DNA of 64,000 bases, from the NCBI GenBank assembly GCA_008694505.1, contig VZDJ01007747.1:33103187-33167186 (forward strand). The letters run 5' to 3'. Positions 12,421 to 25,109 of this stretch are shown one piece after another. The DNA is from Cyanoderma ruficeps. Its lineage: Eukaryota > Chordata > Aves > Passeriformes > Timaliidae. Below the pieces are notes generated by a model, which ran no database searches, was not told the DNA's origin, and saw nothing but the letters and a program-made list of their open reading frames with translations. The first letter of the stretch is position 1. Every line of letters begins with the position of its first letter. Position numbers and translations under genes: made by a program.

Positions 12421-12444
12421 GAGGGCGTCTCCAGCTCAGCTTCA

Positions 12445-12454
12445 GCTTTTTATA
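12445..12454 (-). promoter_or_regulatory. TATA box of the solo LTR (TATAAAAAGC, minus strand)
   Basis: The plus strand reads GCTTTTTATA. It lies about 150 bases inside the LTR's 5' end, as expected for a short U3, and would place transcript starts near 12415-12420 on the minus strand, at the edge of the CpG-rich core. Confidence 0.5.
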
Positions 12455-12607
12455 TGGGTATTAACAAAAGTGGCATTCTGTTCTCTGAGCGGTCAGAACT
12501 GCATGTCAATTCAAAACCTGCCCCCTCCCCCCATAGGTCCTTGTCCTTTCTATAGAATTGTAAGGTCCTAAGGTCCTAGCAGGGAGATGCTGTTTCAACC
12601 CATGACA

Positions 12608-12612
12608 GACAG
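12608..12612. repeat. target-site duplication, right copy (GACAG)
   Basis: An exact copy of 11202-11206, immediately after the LTR terminus CCCATGACA. Confidence 0.8.
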
Positions 12613-13240
12613 CTTTAAACTTAACTTGATATAAGGATTCAAGTACAGAAATCAAACATTTTGTGTGAAGTAAAAAGCTAAGCTCCTTCATAAGGATATG
12701 TTTCTCAGTTTGGCACTGTAGGAGAAATTACACAAACCATTGCCCACAGAAAACATGGCATTATGAATAAAATTTGTCTTGAATTATTTATTTTTAGTAC
12801 TTTATTTTATCTCCTCTATCTTGCACAGCCTGGAAATTGTTCTTGATGAGAGCTTTTTGAGCATCTGTGTCTCAAATTAAAACAACACATTAATGTCTTC
12901 TATACATAGAGGTAGAAAGATTAGAGTGGAGTGCTTAGAAATGCACTAGATTCAACACTTTCCACTAATGGGACCACTAGTGTACACCACTTTACTGCTT
13001 TGAAATATATCCATAAGATACAGTATTCTTGGTTGCTGACTGAATAAAAATTAATACATGCAGAAGTGACAGAGCAGAACTAATCCTTTCCAAAATACCA
13101 GCTCCATAATAAACTGTATCTGTTTTGAAATCTGATTAAAAACACGTCTTGCAGCACTAGCAAGACCTTAGACAGTGGAAAATCAAACGTAGTGTTGGCC
13201 AAAAATTTCAATTGGCCAGATCACCTGTAATTGAAGTAAT

Positions 13241-13306
13241 TTTTTTTTCTTGTTGAGGAACATTTTTTGTTGGGGGTGTTTGTGTTTTTTGGGGTTTTTT
13301 GTATCA
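13241..13306. repeat. T- and TG-rich low-complexity tract
   Basis: A T9 run is followed by repeated groups of T and G (TTTTTTG, GGGGGTG, TTTTTTGGGG). No retroposon is attached. Confidence 0.7.
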
Positions 13307-16300
13307 GAGCCTGACATCCTTTAATACCTTGCAAAAGCCAAGCCTTCCAGTCTGTAGCAACAAAGAAGAAGCAGTCCTCCTGAATGTGTCTGTGCTGAGC
13401 TTCAATATCAGAGAGGATGATTCAATTCAAAATGTCACCACACCTTAATAAGTGATTGTGTCAGTGCAGCTTGTTTGTGTGCTCCTAGCCCATCCCAAAC
13501 GCCACACCAAGCTTAACCCTTAGTGAAGTGGGATTGAAGAAACTTGTGCCATGGTCTACAAATCTACCTGTGAAGAGTTACCAGTTCTAATGGTAGGTGA
13601 AGGGCATGGCAAAAAACAAATTAAATATATCACTCATTTAAGAAATTTATCTATCTAAAGTGGTCCAGTCTACGGCCACTCTCATGGACTGAATGGGCAC
13701 CCAAACTGAGATCTGTGCCCTCTGGATTCCCTCCCAGATATGTCACACTAAATCACTAAATTTCCTCTTCTATTTCAGTACTTTTCTGCATATTAGGTTA
13801 CATTACAGAACTATCTCATAAAGGGGAAGAAGATAGGAAAAGTGGTACAAGACTTGTATTTAATTTTTGAATGCAAAACATTCACCAGCATCTATGGGTG
13901 GTACTACAAGTTTTGGCTACATCAAACTGAATGTTTTGATGAAAACACCACCTAACATTAGTAAGGATAAGAAAAGCCAGAGAGACAAATTAAATGCTGT
14001 ACTGAATTGGTGTTCATGCATTACATACTGTTATATTGTTCAAAAGAACCAATTCTAATCTTATTTTGAATACAGAAAGCAGTCCTGTGAATGTAGTTCG
14101 GGCTAAGTTCTCCTACTACTATAACTAAATAGGCCACATAGGATATTTCTTCAAGCATTTATTCATTTGTTTTCCCCCTACATCTTGCAGAAGAGCTCAG
14201 AAGATGTTCTGAGAGCATCTTTCCGACAATAGACATGGAAAGGTGACCATAGGAGCCGTCTGAAAGCTTATTCCTTCATAAAAGGTCCAAACACATGTAC
14301 TCCTATAATTTTAGTCACTGTTTTCTTCAATAAGTCCTTTGTTATCACTGCAGTCCAAACACACAATTAAGTTGCTGATGTTCTGTAAGGGAACTACAGA
14401 ATGGTGAGATTGTTTCCCTGTTTTGATTTATTTTTTCCTGGAAGAAATCTTTTTCAGTAAAAGCAGACCTTTTATATGCAAAAATGTCCATTGCTTCAGA
14501 AACTTGAAATGCCATTTGCAGAAAAGACATTTCAATCGATTCTTTCTCTCAGCTAAAGTATTTAGGAAGCAGAAGATTACAATAAGAATATAAAATGGGG
14601 CCACACCTCAGAGTGAGTCCTGTCGGTAAGCACTGACTTGGTTAGTCAGGCAGTGGGTTTATGCAAGAAGATTTCTAAGTAGCCTGTAAATCATTCATCT
14701 AAGAGACCTCAGGAAAAAAAAAACCCTTTATGTTTTCTTAGAAGAGAAACAAAACTCCAATGAAAGTCTAAGGAAAAGCAGGAGGGTTTCCTCCCTTACA
14801 GCACCTACCATCCCAGGGAAGATGCCCTGCAATCATAAAGATTTTCCTCCCTCCTTTGAAGCTTGTGATTCCTGCTCCTCCCCTCTCTGGATGGGTGAAG
14901 TTGACCTCTGGTGAGTTTTACCCTCTGTTCAGCACCACACACTGATTCAGAGACAGAATCCTGCTGTAGGTTTCTCTCAAATATTTAAATTTCCTTTTTA
15001 TGAGGAAGCTTACTTATAATGGATGTAAATGCAGCTGCACCTACAATGTAGATTATCTTTAAATCCATCCCTCCAAAATACCATCTCCCACAGTGTAAGA
15101 GGACAACAGAGAAATGTAGGATCCCTGGGCAGGTCTGTCTTACACATCTCAATTTCATAGTTTTAAGATTTATGAACCCAGGAACAACCATACTCTTTAG
15201 AGACCTTCTAGTCATGTCTCACAGGCACTGAAATGCTTTATCAAATGCTTTATCTTCCTCTGGTCTTTCCTTCTTACCTTGCCTAACTCTGTGGCAGCAC
15301 TAGAGGACCATATGGGGGAACAGCCAATTTTTTATCTCAAAATCTTCATTAGTAGATAAGGAAGTCTTTACTCCCTCTTTGTGTAGTAGAGAAGTAATCT
15401 GTCTTCTTACCCACCACTCTGTCAGACACTGCTTCTTTGTGCTTAATATACTTTGAATAGGATATTCTAATTTTAGTTTTGGCAGGAGAAAAGGAGAGGA
15501 GTTCCTGTTCATAAAAGCCACACAAAATAGCTTGCTGAACTCTTACAGGGAAACCAGTCAGACTGCAAGATGCAATAATAAGTTTCCCTCAAAATATATC
15601 TGGTTATGTAACAGGTTGCTGTATTAAAAATTAAATAAGGGTTGAAATATATAGCGTTTTGCAGACACTAGGGAGTGCAAATATGCCTAATCAAGAGAGT
15701 GCATTAGCTGTTTCTACTTTCTGAAATCCAGCCTATAAATACTGTAACATCTTCCTATTTACTTCAGTGTGGGAGGGCCAGACTTTGTGAACCTGCTTGT
15801 TAAAATCAGCACTCAGTTCAGTTTGAGTGACATTTTTTTAGCTGTGCTTTGGTGTTAATATTGGTCTAATCAGCATTTGACAATTGCTACTCAGGTCCCT
15901 GGGACACTGTACCTTGTGCATTCTCAAAACACACCATGAATGTGGAACTTGATCCCTCCAGGAAGAGTAACCGGACCTGAGCAGGATCCTAACCTCTCCC
16001 AGGGGCCACGCAGCAATTCATGGGACTCAACAGTGTCACACTAGTTTGGCAGAGGTTATGCTAACACCTCTATTAACCCTCCAAGCACAGTCAATGCAAA
16101 TCAGACATTCGTCAGAGTTGTACAAAACTGCTTTCCAACACAAGTTAGGGAGACAAAGGCACTTCAGAAACATCCTACTTGGTATCACCACCACCATCTT
16201 GTGGTTTCCAAACACAATTAAAAATCAGACCCCTATGGACACAGTTCTCACTGAAAATCATACACTGACTTTAGGTGAGATATGAATTCACATGGATACG

Positions 16301-16479
16301 ATTCAAAGAAGGCCCTCTATGCTCACATTTCACGGAATAATTATTCATTGGAAAGGTGAGCAGGGAAGAAGGAGTCAATAGTCAAATAGTCAATAGTCAA
16401 AGTCCCAACTTACCTTTAGGGCAAAGTTCCAATCCCTCTCATGGTAGCTCTTTAAGTATTTTACACAAAGAAAAGCCCT

Positions 16480-16680
16480 ACCAAGAACGAGAGTCCCTTG
16501 GTTGGTGTCCACAACACCTGCTGAAGATGTGGGTGCCCACTTCCCTCCAGAAGGCTTTGACCCAAGGGTGGGCTCAGCCCATGAGGCCATGGGTTAAAAG
16601 GGAGGCATTGCTGCAGGTGGTGTCCTGCGGGGGCCTCTGCCTGTGCTGATGCCCCACAACAGCAGCCCAAAGGTGGGTCA
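16480..16680. other. G+C-rich patch of unknown origin
   Basis: The stretch is visibly richer in G+C than its flanks (for example GTGTCCTGCGGGGGCCTCTG) and carries overlapping frames on both strands of 66-97 codons. It contains few CpGs. I could not match it to a repeat or exon; it could be an old LTR or retroposon piece. Confidence 0.3.
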
Positions 16681-18756
16681 ACTCAGATGGTTTGGACTAG
16701 ACAGGCACAGAGGATGGTCTGAGGATCAGAGAGGGATCAGCATTCTCCCATCTAGCTACTCTAAGACTGCATTAAAAATTTTTAGGGCACTGTCATGTCA
16801 TTCCTGGGGTGTGCCTCCACAGCTTTGCTCTTTTCCAACCATGCAGAAAGAAGTTGTCAGTCCACTACTTTTCAGGAGTACTTTGCCCTTTTATTTTTGT
16901 AACTCTGCATGGGAATTGGTAGGTATATGAATGTGTCTCAGAGAAGTTAAATGAAACGACTGTGCATTGGGCTTGTGCAGTTTCCTTCCTGTCACATTCA
17001 AACCCATCAGCAGCCCAGTCCAAGCACACACAGGGCTAGGTTAGGGAGCTCATCAGGCATGCTATCCTCGCCTTCTGGCTTCCTCTTGGAAATAAAACGG
17101 TGGCCCTAATGAGAATTAATTAGAGTTGGGGGTGGAGAGGGGGATCCATCATGGTTTTGTTTGTGTTGTTTGTTTTCTGTAAACCCATGGAGGGAAAAAA
17201 ATCATATTACTTCTCTATGCAATATAGTAAACGTAATAAAAAATGAACACATGGTAATTAGCTTCTCCATTAAGTATACCAAGCATAGACAATAGCAATC
17301 GTGCAGTGCTGATTACAGACATTATCCTTGCCTGGACTTTTTTTTCCCACCATTCAATCAACACTGCTAAATAGAAACTTCAGTGTTCAATATTATAAGA
17401 CACTAGCTGGCAGTTATACAAAGATGCTTTACACAATGTCATCTGGCTGCTTGCCTGATTCTCATATTACCTTCCTGTCTTGCCTTATACGCTAATACGC
17501 ATGGCTGATTAGAACAAAAATGCAGAAGCTGCTTCCTTCTCGTCTTGCTTTTTTCTCCAGCTTCATGCCTTGAGGGAAAAAAGGAATCACATTTGCTAAT
17601 TTTGCCAGCAGTGCTTAACCTGGAAATGGAACGATTCTCTTTCAGTTGCTCATTAGTTATAACTCATACACAAACACTGCCTTGCACCAGACGAATTGGC
17701 CAGTCTTTGATTCCACTCTGAGAGAAATTGTGATTACTGTTGTTGTACAGGAGTCCTCTAGTAGCCTTGCTAAAGAGGGTCTCAGAGTTCAAAATAAACA
17801 TTTTCAAGGGCTGTACAGTATCCAGGGGTCAGATGTCTGGAAACAGGATTTCAGACTGAAAATCCCAGAAGTTCAAATGACTCTGGAAAATGTCGAGGAA
17901 CTCCTAAAATGACTGGTTTGGGGTGAATTTGCTGGTGTCAGTAGATCCCTTGGGGACCCACAGTAGAGCTTATTCCAGTTTCTTGAGGAAGATAAGTCTT
18001 CTCGTGGGAAGAATAATTTTCATGCATTGAAAAAATGTGGGGTTTTGTACTCCTGTTTACATAGTTCTATTTTACTCCTTGATTTCTTATGGTAAAGCTG
18101 TATCAAGGCAGATGTTGTAGAGCCAGGTTTCTCAGACAAACATCCATTTTTCCCTGGCTATTTTAGCCAGGTTGATTTTGAAGTCTAGTCAGGTCTCCAG
18201 GATTTCCAGATGTCTAGGAGCCACATCAGGGAAAATTCTGCATATCTGAAAAACCTGGTCCTGCATATGGACATGCTTTATAGCAGAATAATCAGTGCCT
18301 GGGATGTCTCAGGCACAGGTTCAGGTGCAAGTCAACTTCACGGCAAATATATCACAAGTCCAATAATTTCCCAATTCCTCAGTGAACCTTTCAGGAAAAA
18401 AATGGGGGAAAATGTGGGACTTTTATATTAAAAATAGGAATTTTTTTACACTCAACTGATATATCTCTGCATAGGTATAGATCAAAGTCTACAGGCTGAA
18501 ATCTCCCCTTGCAACTTAGCAATAGCTCTGGAATCAGGCTGGCTTGTGAAAATGTGGGTGCTGTAACAAATGCCCTGAGTGCACACAGGGCAGCTGGAAA
18601 ATCTGTGTCAGACAGAATCTCTTCTTTGAGGATTGACCACTAAGCACTGCAAACAGCCAGCAACTGAAAACGTGAAAAATAATTTTCCCAATTTATTCTG
18701 TCATCACAACAAATACACTTCAAAGTAGTCTAAGAATTTAACACTGGCCCTTCAAA

Positions 18757-18803
18757 TTTATACGTGTATACTTAGGTATATATATACATATATAAAATTT
18801 AAA
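18757..18803. repeat. TA-rich simple repeat
   Basis: An imperfect (TA)n tract with units such as TATATATACATATATA, interrupted by CG and GG. Confidence 0.7.
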
Positions 18804-20828
18804 TACAATCATGTTACTATACATTAAAATGTGTTGCTGCTGTACATATTGGACAAACTTTAGGCCACCTACAAGCCTCCTCCCTTTCTTGTTTTGTGAC
18901 TGCGATAGCTAAGCTTATGCCAATGGCATAATATACAGGCAAAGCTCAGGACTAGAAACTAAGCACCAGGGAACTGAAGAGACTCCTTGAAATTACTGGT
19001 TTTTTGGGTTTTTTTAATATGCACTTATGAGGGTAAGATTTCTGTGGCTAGAAGGTAAATCCTAGGATTGCCAGGCACTACAGCAGAGTTTCAGCTGCTT
19101 CTGTAGCCTTTACTCAGTGGCACTGAAAAGTTGGGCTGGGGGATACCTCTGCTCATCTGCAGTGGCTCAGTGATCCTGAGTGAGAATTTTTCAGGTTTGA
19201 CTCGATGCTAGAGATATGCAGTGCTGCAATTTGTCTTCTATTCAAAGGTAGTAGTGGAAGCAGCTGACAGCCCACAGGATTGTACCTCTCTAAAGAATAT
19301 TTTAAATATCAGGAAACGCCTTTCACATATTCAAAGTTTAAGCTAAGCAGGTGTGTTTTGCCAGAAACATGTTCCTTGGATAAATTCCCCCCCATCAATG
19401 TGTACACAAAATGCAGTTTCCCTACTGGTGCTCTTCACACATTATGATTGGACAAGAACAAAAGGCAAAATACAAGTCAGGTGCTGCATTTAAAAATATA
19501 CTTTAAATTTTATCCATATATACTTTATATCCTATCCAACTCTTTTTTTAATCATATTTACCTTTAGAATTTTAAAATCCTGCCTGGTCAGCAGCATATG
19601 GACTTGCTTGGTTCCCCTGAGCCAAGCAATAGGCAGGACCTCAAACACTCCATTTGCCTCCTACTGTTAGAAGAGAAACAGCTCAGTGCTTAAAGAAAGC
19701 TTTGAGGGATGTCAGTCTGCTGTGTCAGACATCAAGTGCTGGTTTTTTCCTTAAGAAGATGTTGAAGCTATGCTGATGGATAGAGAACTCATAAAAAATT
19801 AGGTTCACACTGTGGTTATGAAATGTGTCTTTACTAATCTCCTGTCACTTCCCTCAGCACCTCTGGCTCTTGCAAAGACTGTAGCACTGATCATGAGTTC
19901 AGTCTTGTCTTCCATGCAGGTCATTTTCAGAATTCAGAGAGAACATTTTAAGTACAAGGCTACTTAAATAGATGACTTCTTAACCCAGTATGTGAGAAGC
20001 TGCTGATGTCAACTATAAATGCTTCAGACCTCAAACCCAGCTTCCATACCCCAAAGAAGACATGATCAAATACCCAGCTTTCATGTTTTCACATGGATGT
20101 ATGAGCGTATTCCTGCAAAGGAAATACCTGGTGCTATAGTGCTCTTCATTGCAGAAAAAAACATCTAAGCCTGGTGCAAACCTAATGGGATGAAAAGATA
20201 AATATTTTTTTAAAACAAAATTGTTACAAATTACTAAGGAAATTATTATATTATCCCTCTGTGTGTGTCTTCAGATTCAAGCTTGATACTTTTTAACAAA
20301 AAACAAGTTAGTGGTCTAAGAGAAGAGGTAACTGGATAATATTTTGTGATGCATTGAAATGGTTATTTGCCTCCAGAAAGGCCGGATTCTGTTTAATTCT
20401 GAAGAAAAATGAATCTATGCATGTGTAGAGCATGAATGAATAAAATCTCATATCCACAGACACCTGGTCCTTCAGCACAGGTCATAACCATTTCCACAGG
20501 ACACCTTGCACTGTGCTCCTCCTGGCTTCTCCAGCACCACCACTGGTCACATCTTCTTGCACATATCCACAAGGATAAGGAGTAAAAGTTCCCTCATACA
20601 TCATAAACCCTTCCAAAAATACTTTAAATAAATGTGTTTTGAAGGGCGGCTGTCACATCCCTCAAGCTCCATAGGCAGCTGAGAACACGGCACCCTGTTC
20701 AGCATCAAGCTTTCTATGATGTTGAATAAGCAGTTACTGTTCCAGATATCCACAGAACTTACTGGGATTTAGATGTCTTGTAGGTTCTTGATTTAGAGTT
20801 TAGGAGTTAGTTCTCCCAATTTAACTGG

Positions 20829-20862
20829 AATAGAAAAAGAAAAAGAAAAAAGAAATTAAAAT
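20829..20862. repeat. A/G simple repeat
   Basis: Tandem GAAAAA units (AGAAAAAGAAAAAGAAAAAA), ending in AT-rich sequence. Confidence 0.65.
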
Positions 20863-23009
20863 TTCTCCTAACTAGATCTTTTTGTTACCTCAAACAATTT
20901 TTAATTGTGCTTTTCTGTTCAAATGATTGCTTCTTTACATTGCAAGATTTCTTCAAAGAGCATTTTACATGTGCATCAGTGTTTACTTTGGTAATGTATT
21001 TTGAAGCTTCCTGCAGACTTTTTACAGTGAAATATCCTGTTCTTGTACATCTTACAGTAATCTTATTAAGTGATTTGCACCTCTGATTTCTTAAGTCAAC
21101 ACATGGCATGATATGACATCAAATTACATCTGACCTTCTCTGTTCCTTCAATACCACACTTCATCAGAGATATGTGCATCTTACAGTAAATATCTTTTAC
21201 TTTTAAATGTGGTCACAAGAAGCCAAAGGTTGCCAGTATTACCTGTCTTATCTGCGGGGCAGCTGGTAAATGCATACCCAGATTGTTACGGTCATTTTTT
21301 CTTCTCCCTATTTTCAAGCTAAAATAACATTATGGCTTATAAACTACAACCAAAGAAGGCAGTGAACTCAGATAATGCTCAGGAGAGACGATAGAAAGCC
21401 TATCTCTTCACAAATTAACCTCAGTCATTTAGGATCTATAATAAAATCTGGCATTTTGCCAGTTTCTCAGCTATTTAATATAGGGTTATTTAAACCATGA
21501 TTGAGATTCTTTAGGGGTTGTTTTAGAGAAACAAAAAATGACTTTGAATTCTTGAGCTTAAATAATTAGAAGATGTATCTCTGAGTTAAAAGAGGTATTT
21601 TTGTACTGAGCTGGCCTGGATGCTTTTTCCTGACAGACTGTTTTTCACACAGTAATGCAGATTCTTTTGGACAAAGTTTAGCACAAGGCTTTAATGTATC
21701 AGGCCAGAGACAAAGACACAGTGAGGTAATGCCATGGGATAACACTGAAATATTAGTGAGGAGGAAAGCTAAGAGCTGGCAGCCTCAGTGTGTCAGGCTG
21801 AGGTTTTATGATCTGGGCAGACTGAAGGGATGACCAGTGCCAGCAGGCAAAGCATCACCCTTTCTTTCTCCTGCCACACAGCTCTCCCCTCCTGACACTG
21901 AATAGGAAAACATGCACTAGGAGCTGTTTTTACACCTGTCATTTAAATAATTTTTGTCTTGTGCTGTCTCAGCTCTGAGCACAGATACCTGACTCTTCTT
22001 TACCCTGGATCTAGGCTTAGGTTACACCAGTAAAGGAGCCATTCCTTGTCCAGGATGAGCCAGAATCCACTCCAGCTGAGACACTTCATTTCCCTGTCCC
22101 AGCATGCTCTGAATGTGGGCAATTGGTGGGAAAAGGGACATAAGGACACTAATTTCAGCTCTGTGCCAAGCAGGAACTCACTCACAGAGAAATGCAGTAA
22201 ACACAGCATTTATAACAGGAAGATGCAGTGCTACAGCTGGTAACAATAAAAGAAGCTTTACTGTATGAAAAGATCAAGTTTTACATCTGTATAATCTAAA
22301 TCAGGTTGGTTTAAATGCTAATGCCTTCAGTTCTGCAACACATTTTCCCCTTAGTTTAATATTGCTTTGGTAGTGTGACCTTCAACTTTTTTCACAAAAC
22401 CCCTTTCTCTAGTAATTTGGTGAGAGAAAATTAAGAATAAAGCTCCTGTGTAGGAGGACTACTGGTATGAATAAGCTTTTTCAGAATGTAGTACTGAATT
22501 TTTTCCCAATTTGCATGAATTTCTCAGCGTATTTTGTATATAGGCCCAGAGCTTGGTGTGTATTTTAATTACATCTCAGGATATAGAGTGCTGGCTCTTG
22601 TTGTTAATGTTGTCAGGGCCATAAAGTTGATGGTAGGCAACAAAAGACTGAAAGAAATTTACCACAATTTTGTTTTTTTCTAATTTATGTATGACTCACT
22701 TGGTTCCTTGCTCTTACATTAAAGTTCTTTCTTTACCAACAGGGCTGATAAATCTGATGGCCTGAAAACCTAAAGGAATGAAACAAATATGTTTAATTAT
22801 TCATATGAGGAATAGCTTTTATTTTATTTAACAGCCTTCCCTTTCAGATATCTTATTTCTGAGGTTTTTGGTTTTTTTATTTGTATAATTGAAATAGTCC
22901 AAAGAAAGGAACAGTGAATTTCACAGTTGCTTTTATTTTGTTATTCCACTTCTTATTCTTTTTTCCATCTAACCTACTCAGATTCGCTCCACATTTATTT
23001 ATTCTTGTC

Positions 23010-23108
23010 TTTTATTTTCTATGTCTATGCCTTTGGGTTCAGGTGCTTCTTCTATCCTGCATAGCACCTAACACAATAGGGTACTGACCTAGTACAAAAT
23101 TATGTCTT
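23010..23108 (+). repeat. ancient L2/MIR-like 3' tail relic
   Basis: TCTATGTCTATGCCTTTGGG is followed by GCATAGCACCTAACACAATA and GGGTACTGACCTAGTAC. This resembles the recurring amniote tail with the core CAGCACCTAGCACAATGGGGTCCTGATC. The relic ends within about 25 bases of the CR1 3' end at 23130, so the CR1 may have inserted next to it or into it. Confidence 0.45.
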
Positions 23109-23129
23109 GCATTTTAAATCATATTCTTG

Positions 23130-23735
23130 TAGAATCATCAAATCATTTAGGTTGGAAAGTGCCTTTCAGATCATTGAGTCCAATCACTGAATCAGCACTG
23201 CCAAGCCCCCAGTTAAACCATGTCCCTTAGAGCTGTGTCTACATGTCTACATGTCTTTTAAATACCTCCAGGGACTCCACCACTTACTGGAAAGCCTGTT
23301 CTAATGCTGGACCACCATGCTGTGAAAGAAAAAATTCTTACCATAAATCTATCCAACCTAAACCTGCCCTGGAGAAATTTGAGGACATTTCCCTTCTTCC
23401 TATCACTGGTTGTCTGGGAGAAGAGACCAACTCCCACCTGGCTACCAACCACTCTAAGGTAGTTGAAGAGAGCAATAAGAGCCCCCTAAACCTTTGTTTC
23501 TCCAGCCTAAACAGCCCCAGCTCCCTCAGCTGCTCCTCATAAGGCTTGTTTACCAGACCCTTCACCAGTCTTGTTGGATCCTTCTCTGGATTTATTCCAG
23601 CACCCCAGTGTCCTTCCTGAGCTGAGTGGCCCAGAACTGGACACAGCACACAAGATGTGGGCACACCAGGGCTGAGTGCAGGGGAGCAATCACTTCCCCA
23701 GCCCTACTGGACACCCTGTTTCTGCATGATGGTGA
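23130..23735 (-). mobile_element. CR1 LINE, 5'-truncated, ORF2 C-terminus plus 3' tail
   Basis: The 3' end is at 23130 (plus strand TAGAATCATCAAATCATTTA then GGTTGGAAAGTGCC), the complement of a CR1 terminus of the form TAAATGATTCTATG. Going inward on the minus strand come the 3' untranslated part and the end of ORF2: frames at 23258-23664 include a LREL-GLFRLEKQRFRG block matching the family's LRELGLFSLEKRRLRG. The pattern CCAGAACTGGACACAGCAC at 23630-23648 is the usual CR1 WAPQYK-type coding region read from the other strand. A small local tandem (GTCTACAT twice) lies near 23238. Similarity stops near 23735. It is a dead copy of an avian CR1 subfamily different in tail from the 8.7-kb copy. 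Confidence 0.92.
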
Positions 23736-24582
23736 GTATGATTCTAAAGGAACACATTTTCAATGTTGTTACCATTAGATGCTTGTGATGATTATCCAGC
23801 TCCTTGTTGCCTGCCTCTTAAATACCCTTTGACACCAGATTAATTCAGGAGCAACTTTTGTTCATCTTCAGAACTCAAAACTGAGCAAATTGTAGTGAAT
23901 GTCATAACAAATATTGAGACAAAACCTTAAATTTGATAAAGCTTCAGCCACCTTTCTAGGATGAAGTGCAGTGCTTTTGCTTATTGCTGTTTTTATTACG
24001 GAACAAATGTTCTTTGGCAATTATATCAATTTGATAGATTATTATTTTTAGTTGTTGCATAATGTATTCATGAGTAACGATTTTCATTACCCTGGTCACG
24101 ACTCCACTGAGACATTAACAGACATTTTTCCTTGAAGAGTACAATTTGGTAAGCAACCAACTGTTAATACATGAACTAGAGGAAATGTAGTTGAGAGAAC
24201 AGAAGCTGCTGTATGGCTGGCAGCTATAGATATACCTTTGAAAGTGAATTTGCAGCTGGACTAGATAATCCATGCAGTTTTCTGTTGCCTCAGGCCCAGT
24301 ATTTAATCCAACTCATGATTGCTTACTCAGCACCTGCAATGGAGCACAGGTGCATGTGGGATTTCAGCAGAAATGTGCCAAGGAGCTCTCTCAGCCAGAA
24401 GTGTCAAACTGGATTCAAGCTAAAGAAAATGAAAGTTTGTAATTTTGACCTTTATTATGTCAGGGAAGTAAAAGAACATGTCAGGATACATGTCATGTAA
24501 ACATTTGGGTGAAGCTGGCTAACTGCAGATGAACTGAGCACAGGAGATGGGTTGAGCTATGACTTAGCTCAACCAAGTCAAG

Positions 24583-24621
24583 TTAGTCACCATTACCATG
24601 ACCATTTAGTCACCATTACCA
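24583..24621. repeat. 16-bp direct repeat, offset 23 bp
   Basis: TTAGTCACCATTACCA occurs exactly at 24583-24598 and 24606-24621, with TGACCAT between. It is a local duplication with no larger array. Confidence 0.75.
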
Positions 24622-25074
24622 GCCATAGTGAAAAATGAATTGGGAGTGAAGTAGTCAGGGATCGAGTCTGGGCTCAGTTCCCTGTTCTGCCACAGGAGCT
24701 GCATATGACAAGATTAGATGGCAATATCCTGGCTCAGTAGGGCAGGTGATTTGTCTGAAAGAAACAGGAAATAAACAGGCACTGAATAGCACTTGGGTGT
24801 AAGCAGGGCTGATTGTGTGTTAATGAGATGCTGAAATAGTTATTCAGTATATGCAAAACCAGACCTGGCCCCAGATGAACCCGCATAAATGAAAAGCATT
24901 AACAGTGGTATTAAAAACAAGCCCTTCATCTCTCTACATAGTTCAGGTCTTCATTTGCAAAATAAGACTAATATACTGCTTTGAATAATAAGTATATCCT
25001 CTGTGAATACTTTGGATAGAGTGTCTTTTCTAGCTGTAAGAATATCAATAGCCCAGAAGTCCTGATCTTAGCTG

Positions 25075-25109
25075 TGAGAAGGAGAAGAAGGGAAGGGGAA
25101 GGGAAAGGA
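25075..25109. repeat. purine (GA/GGA) tract
   Basis: About 35 bases of only A and G on the plus strand, with imperfect GAAGG/GGGAA units. It borders the CR1 fragment that begins near 25160. Confidence 0.7.

Larger units (their letters stand above)
11207..12607 (-). mobile_element. solo LTR of an endogenous retrovirus, ERVL-like, complete
   Basis: This 1401-bp element begins on the plus strand with TGTGGTGGTTTTAC and ends with CAACCCATGACA, so both ends have the TG...CA form. It is flanked by a perfect 5-bp duplication, GACAG. The only good poly(A) signal (AATAAA) and a TATA box (TATAAAAAGC) both read on the minus strand, which sets the orientation: on that strand it runs TGTCATGGGTTG... to ...GTAAAACCACCACA. 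A 5-bp duplication is usual for ERVL-class insertions, and these termini resemble avian ERVL LTRs. The interior (about 12025-12420) is very rich in CpG, unlike its surroundings. No gag, pol or env sequence is attached, so it is a solo LTR left by recombination between two LTRs. Subfamily and class are inferred from recalled patterns. Confidence 0.85.
12613..23009. other. 10.4-kb non-coding stretch, no gene recognised
   Basis: I recognise no LINE, LTR or exon here. It holds T/G-rich low-complexity DNA (13241-13306), a short direct repeat of AATAGTCAA near 16376-16400, a G+C-rich patch (16480-16680), a block with TAATTA motifs that looks like regulatory DNA (17040-17560), a TA-rich tract (18757-18803) and an A/G tract (20829-20862). 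The 88-codon frame at 17646-17912 follows a pyrimidine-AG stretch but resembles no known protein. Confidence 0.55.

Noticed and set aside
17646..17912. 88-codon frame after a pyrimidine-AG stretch, as a possible exon
   Set aside because: No recognisable protein and no convincing donor site at the end; the frame simply runs to a stop.
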